Assembly: GCA_014156375.1 (NCBI GenBank) | Contig: RQJH01000002.1 | Location: 1,022,331 to 1,086,330, forward strand | Direction: 5' to 3' | DNA from: Enterobacteriaceae bacterium 89 | GTDB lineage: Bacteria > Pseudomonadota > Gammaproteobacteria > Enterobacterales > Enterobacteriaceae | DNA length: 64,000 nucleotides | Shown here: positions 8,825 to 18,088 of the stretch, in pieces | Position numbering within the stretch: the stretch's first letter is position 1 | Layout of the letters: each line of letters begins with the position of its first letter | Program-made: the position numbers and the translations under genes | The notes under the pieces: model-generated | What the model was told of the DNA's origin: nothing | Seen by the model: only the letters and a program-made list of their open reading frames with translations | Database searches by the model: none

Positions 8825-9301
8825 ATGAAAACCATCACCCTCAGTGATATGAAGCAACAAAGTGAAGCAGCCGCCGCTGCTCCGCGCCTGCGTGCGCACC
8901 GTAATCTGCATCCGGATCTGAGCGATCCGGTTCAGCGTCTGGCTATCGCCATGGAGCCAGGCACCTACATTCGTCCGCACCGCCATCCGCACACCTTCGA
9001 ACTGCTGATCCCGCTGAGCGGTCGTTTCCTGGTACTGAATTTCGACGACCAGGGCACAGTCACTCGCCGCGTGGTTCTGGGCGAAGAGTGCAAAGTGATC
9101 GAGATGGAAGCTGGCACCTGGCATGCGGTTGTCTCACTGGACAAAGGCGGGGTGATTTTCGAAGTCAAACACGGCGGCTATCAGCCGGTAACGGAACAGG
9201 ATTCCGCCCCGTGGTCACCTGCTGAAGGCCAGCCGGGTACGGCTGAACTGATGCGCTGGTACGCGCTGGCGCAGGTCGGCGACGGCGGTTTTAGCCTCTG
9301 A
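8825..9301 (+). CDS. WbuC-family cupin-fold metalloprotein
   Basis: The 158-residue protein matches the WbuC cupin family. The metal-binding cluster RPHRHPHTFELL and the later WHAVVSL histidine fit a single cupin barrel. The family is best known from O-antigen loci, where its exact role is unclear; here no polysaccharide genes are near, so this is a stand-alone paralogue. It has its own upstream gap and is followed by a strong hairpin terminator, so it is probably monocistronic. No catalytic function can be assigned. Confidence 0.82.
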   Translation: MKTITLSDMKQQSEAAAAAPRLRAHRNLHPDLSDPVQRLAIAMEPGTYIRPHRHPHTFELLIPLSGRFLVLNFDDQGTVTRRVVLGEECKVIEMEAGTWHAVVSLDKGGVIFEVKHGGYQPVTEQDSAPWSPAEGQPGTAELMRWYALAQVGDGGFSL

Positions 9302-9309
9302 CCCCTTCT

Positions 9310-9337
9310 GGCGCGAAGCACAATGCCGCTTCGCGCC
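9310..9337 (+). terminator. Hairpin terminator after WbuC gene
   Basis: GGCGCGAAGC and GCTTCGCGCC form a perfect ten-base stem with an eight-base loop nine bases after the stop codon. The following sequence is moderately T-rich. Confidence 0.75.
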
Positions 9338-9464
9338 TTACTACTTTTCAGTTCCTTTCTAAGCTGTTCCGCTTCACAACTCTGACCTTCTCAGGCAACG
9401 GCAGCGTCGTAGTCGTGGTAGATTTTTCCGATCGCTCTACCAGGATTTTTCTACAGCGGGTCCC

Positions 9465-11120
9465 ATGAAACGCAGACTGCCTTTTCAGGTGAAGCTTTTT
9501 TTATCGCTGGTGCTCTTTTCCTGCCTGCTGCTGGCGCTGCTGGGCAGCATTCTCTTTCATATCATTGACCGCCAGGTGCATCACGACCTCGGCCAGCGCG
9601 CGCGGGTGCAGGCCAGCGAACTGGCGCTGATGCCGGGGCTGGCAGCAAAAGTTGCCGCGCGGGACACCAAAGGCATTGCCGAGCTGATCCAACCGATGCG
9701 CGCCGAAAGTGATGCCAGCTACATTGTGGTTGGCGATGCCAACGAGCAGCATCTGTATCATTCCGAGTCCCCCGAGCGTCTTAATCTGCCGATGATTGGC
9801 GGCGATAACGCCGAAGTGCTGAAAGGCAAAACTATTATTTCCGTACGCCAGGGTGGCATTGGCGTGTCGTTACGCAGTAAAGCGCCCATATTCGACGACC
9901 AGCATCGGGTGATCGGCATTGTTTCCGTTGGCTATCTGACCTCTTATATCGCCAATATCAACGCCCGCTTCCTCTGGCGCACAGCGCTGTATGGCGGCGC
10001 GCTGCTTCTGTTGCTGTTCATCTTCTCCTGGGTGTTTACCCGCAATCTGAAAAAGCAGATGTTCTGGCTGGAGCCGAAAGATATCGCCCTGATGGTGCTG
10101 CAACAAAAAGCACTGCTGGAAGCCATGTATGAGGGAGTGATCGCCGTCAATGAAGAAAAACGGCTGATCCTGATTAACCGCGCGGCAAGGGAGATGCTCG
10201 ATATTCGCCAGAGCGAAACCGATCTTATCGGTAAACCGCTGATGGAAGTCATGCAGGCGCCACCGGCGCTGTTCTCCGCCGATGAGACGCCGGATCGCCA
10301 CGATCACATCGCCGTGCTGAATCAGCGGCAGGTGATCGTCAACCGCGTCCCAATCGTTCTGGAACCGGGCGCGGAAAGCGGCTGGGTGTTCAGCTTCCGC
10401 GATCGGAATGATATCAATATGCTCAGCAGCCAGCTGAGCCAGGTTAAACGCTACGCCGACAACCTGCGGATCATGCGCCATGAACAGCTGAACTGGACTG
10501 CCACGCTGGTCGGTCTGTTGCAGATGCAGCGCTATGACGATGCGATGCGCTACATCAAAGCGCAGTCAGACGGCGCGCAGAGCGTGCTGGATTTTGTCTC
10601 GGCTCATTTCACCTCTCCGGCGCTGTGCGGTCTGCTGCTGGGCAAATACGTCAGCGCGCATGAGAAAGGCATTGAGCTGATGTTCGATCCGGCCTGTCAG
10701 CTTACCCGAATGCCGGAAAGCTTAAGCGAAACAGAGCTGATGTCGGTGATTGGCAACCTGGTGGACAACGCCGTGGATGCAACGCTGAATTCCGCCACGC
10801 CCACCGCGCCGGTAGAGCTCTACATTTCAGACCGCAATCAGGAGCTGCTGATTGAAGTCGCCGACCAGGGTTGCGGCGTGGATGACGCCCTGAAGCCACA
10901 GATTTTCGGCCAGGGCTTCACCAGCAAACCAGCCGGGCATCGCGATCTTGCCGGCGGCGAACACGGCATTGGCCTTTACCTGGTGGCAGGCTATGTACAA
11001 AAAGCGGGCGGCAGCATCGACGTCAGCGACAACACGCCACGGGGCACCATTTTTTCCGTTTTTATTCCTTATCCGTCTTCCTCATCGGGGCATGACCATG
11101 ACCAACACCAAAGCGCTTGA
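9465..11120 (+). CDS. CitA/DpiB-family sensor histidine kinase
   Basis: The 551-residue sensor has membrane segments at about 11-33 and 172-192 enclosing a periplasmic PAS-like domain, then a cytoplasmic PAS domain, a phosphoacceptor region around RHEQLNW, and an ATPase domain (NLVDNAVDA, DQGCGVD, GEHGIGLYLV). The periplasmic domain aligns by eye with Klebsiella CitA (GIVSVGY, SLRSKAP, QHLYH). Of the citrate-binding residues of CitA, His69, Arg107, Lys109 and Ser124 are kept (His99, Arg137, Lys139, Ser154), but Thr58, Arg66 and Ser101 are replaced by Val88, His96 and Gly131. A related but different carboxylate ligand is therefore inferred. The response regulator gene overlaps the 3' end, and an ABC transporter follows. 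Confidence 0.9.
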   Translation: MKRRLPFQVKLFLSLVLFSCLLLALLGSILFHIIDRQVHHDLGQRARVQASELALMPGLAAKVAARDTKGIAELIQPMRAESDASYIVVGDANEQHLYHSESPERLNLPMIGGDNAEVLKGKTIISVRQGGIGVSLRSKAPIFDDQHRVIGIVSVGYLTSYIANINARFLWRTALYGGALLLLLFIFSWVFTRNLKKQMFWLEPKDIALMVLQQKALLEAMYEGVIAVNEEKRLILINRAAREMLDIRQSETDLIGKPLMEVMQAPPALFSADETPDRHDHIAVLNQRQVIVNRVPIVLEPGAESGWVFSFRDRNDINMLSSQLSQVKRYADNLRIMRHEQLNWTATLVGLLQMQRYDDAMRYIKAQSDGAQSVLDFVSAHFTSPALCGLLLGKYVSAHEKGIELMFDPACQLTRMPESLSETELMSVIGNLVDNAVDATLNSATPTAPVELYISDRNQELLIEVADQGCGVDDALKPQIFGQGFTSKPAGHRDLAGGEHGIGLYLVAGYVQKAGGSIDVSDNTPRGTIFSVFIPYPSSSSGHDHDQHQSA

Positions 11121-11787
11121 TGTCGTCATTGTTGAAGATGAACCGCATCTGGCTGAATTACATCGCGAATATATCGAGCAGAATTTCCATCTGCGGGTGG
11201 TAGGCATCGCGGCCACGCTTGAGCAGGCGAGTACCCTGCTGCGTCAACACCAGCCGAGGCTTATCCTGTTGGATAACTATCTTCCGGACGGTCAGGGCGT
11301 GGATCTGATCGACAGCCCGCTGCTGAAAAGCTTTGAATGCTCGGTGATTTTCATCACCGCCGCCAGCGACATGCAGACCTGCAGCCACGCCATGCGTAGC
11401 GGCGCATTCGACTACCTGATCAAACCCGTGTTCTTCCAGCGGCTGCGAGTTTCGCTGGAGCGCTTTATGCGCCTGATCCACACCATGAAGCAGGTGAAAA
11501 ATGTCGATCAGCAGGCGCTGGATAAGCTGTTTAATCTGCCCACCAGCGAAGTGCCTACCGGCCCGTCGACCAAAGGCATCGAGCCGATCACCCTGGAGAC
11601 GATCAAACGCGCCTTCACCGACGAGCCGGATGCGCTCTGGTCGGTCGATCAGGTGGTGGAAAAAGTGGGGATCAGCAAAACCACGAGCCGTCGTTATCTG
11701 GAGTACTGCGTGGAAACGGAGTTTCTCAGCGTGGAGATCCTTTATGGCAGCGTCGGGCATCCCCGGCGGTTGTACCGGAAGAAGTGA
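11098..11787 (+). CDS. CitB/DpiA-family response regulator
   Basis: This 229-residue regulator has an N-terminal receiver domain with acidic pocket VEDE (13-16 region), phosphoacceptor Asp59 in LLDNYLPDG and a conserved TAASD, then a C-terminal helix-turn-helix (SVDQVVEKVGISKTTSRRYLEY) typical of DpiA/CitB. The reading frame is open further upstream, but the start is placed at the ATG at 11098 (alternative 11092) because the receiver domain begins there and GGGG lies just upstream. It overlaps the sensor gene by 23 bases, so translation is probably coupled. The nearest candidate target is the ABC transporter operon 250 bp downstream. Confidence 0.9.
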   Translation: MTNTKALDVVIVEDEPHLAELHREYIEQNFHLRVVGIAATLEQASTLLRQHQPRLILLDNYLPDGQGVDLIDSPLLKSFECSVIFITAASDMQTCSHAMRSGAFDYLIKPVFFQRLRVSLERFMRLIHTMKQVKNVDQQALDKLFNLPTSEVPTGPSTKGIEPITLETIKRAFTDEPDALWSVDQVVEKVGISKTTSRRYLEYCVETEFLSVEILYGSVGHPRRLYRKK

Positions 11788-11800
11788 GGAGTTACAGACC

Positions 11801-11874
11801 TTGCCCGGTGGCCGCGGACGCCTTACCGGACCTACAGGTTACGTAGGTCTGATAAGCAAAGCGCCATCAGGCAA
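11801..11874. repeat. REP/BIME element
   Basis: TTGCCCGGTGGC at one end and GCGCCATCAGGCAA at the other, with inner CCTACAGGT and ACGTAGGT arms, form the standard paired REP. It lies directly after the response regulator gene. Confidence 0.85.
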
Positions 11875-11970
11875 GGGATTTATCGGCACCTCTCCCTGTG
11901 GTTTTAATGGTGTTAATCCCTTAAACGACGCCAACAGTCACAGTTCAACAATCGCACAACGGCCCCCCTA

Positions 11971-11998
11971 TTGCCTGCAAAATCCCTTCAGCTATGTT
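11971..11998 (+). promoter_or_regulatory. Putative promoter of the ABC transporter operon
   Basis: TTGCCT at 11971-11976 and TATGTT at 11993-11998 have a 16-base spacer and lie about 40 bases before the binding-protein start. This is a modest sigma-70 match in the expected position. Confidence 0.35.
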
Positions 11999-12038
11999 GA
12001 CCATTAGTTCCTCAAATGTAACTAAAAGGTTAACTATA

Positions 12039-13127
12039 ATGTCGAACATCTTCCGTTTATCTCTGATTACTGGTGCTGTGCTCCTCTCCACTTCAGCCAT
12101 CGCGGCCGTGCAGCAGGGCTACCCTGCCGACTATCAAAAAGTGATTGATGCGGCGACCAAAGAAGGCAAAGTGGTGATTTACTCCACCACCGATACCAAA
12201 GCGGCGGGCCCGCTGATCCAGGGCTTTGAGGCCACCTATCCGGGCATCAAAGTGGAATATAACGATTTGAACAGCACCGAGCTGTACAACCGTTATATCA
12301 GCGAGCAGGCTTCCGGCAGCGGTAGCGGCGACGTGGTCTGGAGCTCATCAATGGATACCGCGCTGAAACTGGCGACCGACTACGCGCAGGAGTATAAGTC
12401 CCCTGAGCAGAGCCAGCTGCCAAAATGGGCGGTGTGGAATAACAAAGCCTACGGCACCACCTACGAGCCGGTGGTATTTATCTACAACAAACGTCTGATC
12501 CCGGCGAACGAAGTGCCGGACTCACACACCGCACTGGCGAAACTGATTGCCAGCCAGGCGGATAAATTCAAAAGCAAGGTTACCACCTACGACATCGAGA
12601 AATCGGGCCTCGGCTTTATGCTGTCAGTACAGGATTTCAAAGCCGATCCGAACTACTTCAAAACGCTGGCGGACGTGGCGAAAGGCGGCCTGTCGGTGCA
12701 GTCCTCGACCGGTACGATGATGGAACGCGTCTCCTCCGGCGAAAACCTGATTGGCTTTAACATTCTGGGTTCTTACGCCGAAGCGCGCGCCAAAACCGAT
12801 CCTTCATTAGGCATTTCTTATCCGAAGGATTACACCCTGGTGCTGTCCCGCGTCTCCTTTATCAGCAGCCAGGCGCAAAACGCCAATGCGGCTAAACTGT
12901 GGCTGGATTATGTGCTGTCTGAAAAAGGCCAGAATATCCTCGCTAATCAGGCCGATATTCCCTCCATCCGAAATGATATCGATGGCAAAAATGATATTGA
13001 CGGCATGACCAAAATGCTCGGCAAAGCGCTGAAACCTATTCCGGTTGATGAAAGCCTGCTGGAATATCTGCAGCCGAAAAAACGCCTGGATTATATCAAA
13101 CAGTGGCGCGAAGCTGCGGCAAAATAA
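12039..13127 (+). CDS. ABC transporter periplasmic substrate-binding protein (Fbp/Afu-like)
   Basis: The 362-residue protein starts with a signal peptide (residues 1-22, ending SAIAA) and continues with the fold of family-1/type-6 binding proteins: VVIYSTTDTKAAGPLIQGFEATYPGIKVEY at the mature N-terminus and a LWLDYVLSEKGQ segment near the C-terminus. The ATG at 12039 is chosen because AAAAGG lies about nine bases upstream and the signal peptide begins there. The relatives include ferric-ion (FbpA) and sugar-phosphate (AfuA) binders; the paired tyrosines typical of FbpA iron binding were not seen, so iron is not assumed. Permease and ATPase genes follow after a REP element. The CitA-like sensor upstream hints at an anionic organic substrate. 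Confidence 0.85.
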   Translation: MSNIFRLSLITGAVLLSTSAIAAVQQGYPADYQKVIDAATKEGKVVIYSTTDTKAAGPLIQGFEATYPGIKVEYNDLNSTELYNRYISEQASGSGSGDVVWSSSMDTALKLATDYAQEYKSPEQSQLPKWAVWNNKAYGTTYEPVVFIYNKRLIPANEVPDSHTALAKLIASQADKFKSKVTTYDIEKSGLGFMLSVQDFKADPNYFKTLADVAKGGLSVQSSTGTMMERVSSGENLIGFNILGSYAEARAKTDPSLGISYPKDYTLVLSRVSFISSQAQNANAAKLWLDYVLSEKGQNILANQADIPSIRNDIDGKNDIDGMTKMLGKALKPIPVDESLLEYLQPKKRLDYIKQWREAAAK

Positions 13128-13153
13128 CCCCTCAGTAAATACCCGGTAGCTGA

Positions 13154-13244
13154 TTGCCAGGTGGCGGCTAACGCCTTACCGGGCCTACAAAACCTGCTGT
13201 TTTTTAGGCTTTTGTAGGTCTGATAAGCGAAGCGCCATCAGGCA
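13154..13244. repeat. REP/BIME between binding-protein and permease genes
   Basis: TTGCCAGGTGGCGG and GCGCCATCAGGCA ends with inner CCTACAAAA and TTTTGTAGGT arms form a paired REP. Its place inside the operon suggests 3' protection of the binding-protein message, giving more binding protein than permease, as in the malE-malF gap of E. coli. Confidence 0.85.
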
Positions 13245-13280
13245 TATTGACCTACCGGATGGCCAGACCAGGGATATTCT

Positions 13281-15042
13281 ATGAACGCATTAACAAGAAA
13301 GTGGCAAAGCCTGCCGCGCGGCGTGGTGGTATTGATAACCGCACTGGTTATCTATATTCCGCTGTCGTTTATCGTGGTCCAGAGTTTTTTATCCGCGCCC
13401 TTCTTTTCTCCGGCAAAAGAGTGGAGCCTGGAATCTTTTGGCTTTATTTTCACCGACCCTGATTTTTATAAGGCGCTTAAAAGCGGCTTTATTCTGGCCT
13501 TCGGCCTGGTGGTTATCGCTATTCCGCTCGGGGGCGTGCTGGCCTTTTTAATGGTGCGTACCGATTTACCGGGCCGACGCCTGATTGAACCGCTGATCCT
13601 GGTGCCGATTTTTGTTTCACCGATGGTTTTAGGCTTTGGCTACGTGGTTGCCGCCGGTCCGGTCGGGTTCTTATCGCTGTGGGCGCAGTCGCTGATTGGC
13701 TTCGTGCCGTGGAATATCTACGACATGTCGAGCATCGTGGTGATTGCCGGGCTGACGCACGTTCCGCACGCCTATCTCTACATCTCCTCTGCGCTGCGCA
13801 GCGTGGGCTCGGACGTGGAGGAAGCCGCGCGCATCTCCGGCGCTTCGCCTTTGCAGGTGATGACCTCCGTCAGTCTGCCGATGGTGCGCCCTTCTATTCT
13901 GTACGCCATCGTGCTGCTGTTTTTCCTCGGGCTGGAAGTGTTCGGCCTGATGCTGGTGCTGGGAGACCCGGAGGGCAACATGGTGCTGGCAACCTACCTC
14001 TACCAGCTGACCAACAAGCTCGGCACGCCTTCCTATCATTTGATGGCCGCCGTCGCCGTGGTGTTGATTTGCATCACCATTCCGCTGGTGATGCTGCAGC
14101 GCAGACTGATGCGCACCGCCAACCGCTTTGTGACCATGAAGGGCAAAGCTTCGCAGGCCCGCGCGCTGCCGCTCGGCAAATGGCGTTGGGTTGCCGGAGC
14201 CGTGGTGGCTTTCTGGCTCACCGTCACCATCGGGGTGCCGCTACTCGGCGTAGTTCTGCGCGCGTTTATCTCCAACTGGGGCGTGGGCGTGTCAATTTGG
14301 GATGAGCTGTCGCTCAACACTTTCCGCACCATCTGGGCGCAGCCGAACCTGCTGCGTGCGATCGTCAACTCGATGGCGATTGGCGTGTTTGGCGGCGCGC
14401 TGGCGGTGGCCTGCTACCTGTTTGTCGGCATCGCCATGCACCGCAAACCGGACAACACCACGCGCTTCCTCGACTACAGCGTGCTGGTCCCACGCGCGGT
14501 GCCTGGATTACTCGCCGGTCTGGCATTTTTGTGGGTGTTCCTGTTCCTGCCGATGTGGCTCGATAACGCGCTGAAATCCGGCTGGCTCTCTGGAATGCCG
14601 TGGTCGCAGTGGCTGCGCGATAACCTGATCGTCTGGCTGCGTGGGCTTCGTAGCACCATCTTCAGCGTGTGGCTCGCCTACACCGTGGTGTGGATGGCAT
14701 ACGGCCTGCGGCTGATCTCCTCCACTTTGTTGCAGGTGGGACCGGAGCTGGAAGAAGCAGCGCGCAGCACCGGGGCCACGCGCGGGCAAATCACCCGTCA
14801 CGTCACCATCCCGCTGTCGCGCTACGGCCTGATTGGATCCTGGCTGCTAATGTTCCTGATTTTTGAACGTGAATATTCAACGGGCGTGTACCTGCTGTCG
14901 CCGGGCACCGAGACTATCGGCTCGATGCTGGTGTCTCTGTGGGCGGCCGGAGCCATCGACATCGTGGCGGCTCTCTCTTTTATTAACATCCTGCTGGTCG
15001 TGGTGGGTCTGGGTATTGCCCTGCGTTTCGGAGTGAAATTAC

Positions 15043-15050
<8 letters not shown>
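13281..15050 (+). CDS. ABC transporter permease, fused double-domain (FbpB type)
   Basis: At 589 residues this is a tandem fusion of two permease halves, each with about six membrane segments and its own EAA loop: EEAARISGASPLQVMTSVSLPMVRP in the first half and EEAARSTGATRGQITRHVTIPLSRYG in the second. This organisation is that of FbpB/AfuB-type permeases, so no second permease gene is needed. GGGA at 13271-13274 precedes the ATG by six bases. The 3' end overlaps the ATPase gene by eight bases, implying coupled translation. It forms the inner-membrane channel for the substrate delivered by the preceding binding protein. Confidence 0.92.
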
Positions 15051-16113
<1,063 letters not shown>

Positions 16114-16123
16114 ACGGAATAAA

Positions 16124-16209
16124 TTGCCCGATGCGCTGGAGCTTATCGGGCCTACGGGTCAGAGATTCATGTCATTCCGTAGGCCGGATAAGCAAAGCGC
16201 ATCCGGCAG
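16124..16209. repeat. REP/BIME element
   Basis: TTGCCCGATGCGCT and AGCGCATCCGGCA ends with inner CCTACGG and CCGTAGG arms form a paired REP between the ABC operon and the AAA ATPase gene. Confidence 0.85.
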
Positions 16210-16217
16210 TCAGTATC

Positions 16218-16226
16218 TGCTATAGT
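16218..16226 (+). promoter_or_regulatory. Extended -10 promoter of the AAA ATPase gene
   Basis: TGCTATAGT is an extended -10 element (TGnTATAGT) 28 bases before the ATG. No convincing -35 box is present because the REP element lies directly upstream. Confidence 0.45.
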
Positions 16227-16254
16227 GGCCCAGCATTTTTCAGTTGGAGCCATC

Positions 16255-17346
16255 ATGATCAAACAAATCCAAATTCAAAACTTCCGCTCGGTGCGTAACC
16301 TCGAGCTGGAGCTGGATAACCTGAACATTGTGTTTGGCCCTAACGGCTGCGGGAAATCGAATATCTATAAGGCCATTCAGCTGCTTTCTGCGGCGGCCAA
16401 CGGCAACTTTTCGCAGTTTCTGAGCGAGGAAGGCGGGCTGGAAAACGTGATGTGGTCCGGTCAGGCGGCGCTCACATCACGTGCTAAAAAGCGCATGCTG
16501 CTCTCCTGCGAAACCACCGACTATGAATATGAGCTGCAGGTTGGTTTCCCTGAACCCCTGGTCTCGATGTTTAACCTTGATCCAAAGTTCAAAGAAGAAC
16601 ATATCTGGCTCAGCGGCCATCGCCGCCGCCCTTCCGCCTGTGTGCTGCAGCGCAAATACAGCGCCGCGTTTCTCACCAACGTCAACGGGGAAAAGAGCAC
16701 CTACAGCAAGACCATTTATGAGAATGAGTCAGTGTTTGGTCAATTGAGCGATCCGCACCTTTACCCGGAAGTGTCGCAGGTGCGTGAATCGATGCGTAAC
16801 TGGCGCTTCTATCATGAGTTCAATATCTCCCGCCATTCAGCGCTGCGTATTCCGCAGGTGGGTTACCGTTCTCCGGTGTTAGCCAGCGATGGCAGCAACC
16901 TGGCGGCAGCGTTTCAGACCCTGGTGGAAATCGGCGGCGTGAAAGAAATGGAAGAGATCCTCGACAGCGCCTTCCCGGACTGCCGGTTCTTCGTCGAAAA
17001 TGAGCGTTCGCGCTTTACCCTGCTGATGCAGAAACGCGGATTAATCCGCCCGCTTTCCACCGCAGAACTGTCTGACGGAACCCTGCGTTTTCTGTGCCTG
17101 ACGGTGGCTTTACTCAGCCCTCGCCCGCCCGCGTTTATCGCGCTTAATGAGCCAGAAAACAGTCTTCATCCGCAAATGTTACCCGCACTGGCTAAGCTGA
17201 TTATTGAAGCATCGCGCTATACGCAAATCTGGCTTACCAGCCACTCTCCGGTACTGGCGGAGCTGATTGGTAAAGAGATAGCGTTCCGGTTTTATGAGCT
17301 GGAGAATAACGACGGGGAAACAAAAATCCGCGAGCAGAACTTTTGA
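16255..17346 (+). CDS. Solitary AAA-family (RecF/SMC-like) ATPase
   Basis: The 363-residue protein has an SMC/RecF-like N-terminus (IQIQNFRSVRNLELE), Walker A GPNGCGKSN at 28-36, a signature-like ELSDGTLRFL, and a Walker B region FIALNEPENSLHPQM. The asparagine where the catalytic strand usually has aspartate seems usual for the COG4637 group, as far as I recall. The ATG at 16255 follows TTGGAG with good spacing. There is no TOPRIM domain, nuclease, methylase or other partner, so an anti-phage OLD/RloC-type role is not supported. It is preceded by a REP and followed by a long AT-rich gap, and is probably monocistronic. Cellular function is unknown. Confidence 0.8.
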   Translation: MIKQIQIQNFRSVRNLELELDNLNIVFGPNGCGKSNIYKAIQLLSAAANGNFSQFLSEEGGLENVMWSGQAALTSRAKKRMLLSCETTDYEYELQVGFPEPLVSMFNLDPKFKEEHIWLSGHRRRPSACVLQRKYSAAFLTNVNGEKSTYSKTIYENESVFGQLSDPHLYPEVSQVRESMRNWRFYHEFNISRHSALRIPQVGYRSPVLASDGSNLAAAFQTLVEIGGVKEMEEILDSAFPDCRFFVENERSRFTLLMQKRGLIRPLSTAELSDGTLRFLCLTVALLSPRPPAFIALNEPENSLHPQMLPALAKLIIEASRYTQIWLTSHSPVLAELIGKEIAFRFYELENNDGETKIREQNF

Positions 17347-17457
17347 TTGGGTTATTTAATCACAGAACACAATCAATTTATTTTTAAATAATCACACCCC
17401 TATTATTTATTAATAAACATAATAGCTCATTGCCTCAGATAAAAAACAACAATACAG

Positions 17458-17484
17458 TTGCACGCTATTTATGTTTTTTATAAT
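17458..17484 (+). promoter_or_regulatory. Putative promoter of the His-Pro repeat gene
   Basis: A consensus TATAAT at 17479-17484 lies 48 bases before the ATG. TTGCAC at 17458-17463 is the best -35 box, but the spacer is only 15 bases. The surrounding 185-bp gap is very AT-rich. Confidence 0.45.
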
Positions 17485-17531
17485 CACCGATACGGACCTG
17501 AAATATCAGGTCGGCATCATTGAGGTAACCC

Positions 17532-17831
17532 ATGAAAAAAATCATTATCGCTCTGGCCTTCGCTACCACTGCACTTCCGGCTCTGGCTGGTTATCACCCG
17601 GTTGCACGTACTGCCGTTGTTGCTGGATCTGACCATCCTGTTGCGATGGCGGCGGCCACCTCAGGTAACGGCAACCACCCGGTTGCGCGTGGCACAGTTA
17701 TCGCAGGCTCCGATCATCCTGCGGCGATGGCCGTTGCCACTGGCGAAGGTCACCATCCGGTTGCCCGCACCGCCGTTGTTGCGGGTTCCGATCATCCTGC
17801 GGCCGCTATGGCTGCCACGGGGCATTATTGA
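17532..17831 (+). CDS. Small exported protein of 13-residue His-Pro repeats
   Basis: The 99-residue protein has a textbook signal peptide (1-19, ending LPALA). The mature 80 residues are a repeat: His-Pro pairs at 22, 35, 49, 62, 75 and 88, that is every 13 residues with one extra residue in one unit. Units alternate between type A (HPVARTAVVAGSD) and type B (HPAAMAVATGEGH), giving three A-B pairs. There are eight histidines and no cysteine or lysine in the mature part. The gene has its own TATAAT promoter, a GAGG ribosome site eight bases or so upstream, and a downstream hairpin, so it looks real. I do not recognise the family. Periplasmic or secreted metal binding is a guess from the histidine pattern. 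Confidence 0.75.
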   Translation: MKKIIIALAFATTALPALAGYHPVARTAVVAGSDHPVAMAAATSGNGNHPVARGTVIAGSDHPAAMAVATGEGHHPVARTAVVAGSDHPAAAMAATGHY

Positions 17832-17841
17832 TAGCCTTCCT

Positions 17842-17861
17842 CCCCGGCAGTTATGCCGGGG
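17842..17861 (+). terminator. Hairpin after the His-Pro repeat gene
   Basis: CCCCGGCA and TGCCGGGG form a perfect eight-base stem with a GTTA loop eleven bases after the stop. The T run (CTTTTTATTCTT) begins eleven bases later, so termination is likely but not ideal. Confidence 0.6.
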
Positions 17862-18088
17862 CAGATTCTGACCTTTTTATTCTTAGCATCTCACCCTCTT
17901 CAGCTAACAATTAGTCCTCATCAATAATACTTATAATATCGAGCAAAAAGTTTTGCTGATCACAAAATGACCTGCCCATTCTTTGCTCCCTTCGTCATCC
18001 AGGCTTACTTTACTCATGAAAGATTCGGATATCTTACTTACGCAAAATAAGCTTAGCCTTACGATGCGCTATTCAGGGAGTCATAGAT

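Noticed and set aside
16255-17346. Anti-phage defence system around the AAA ATPase
   Set aside because: No nuclease, methylase, reverse transcriptase or toxin lies next to it; flanking genes are a transporter operon and a small exported protein.
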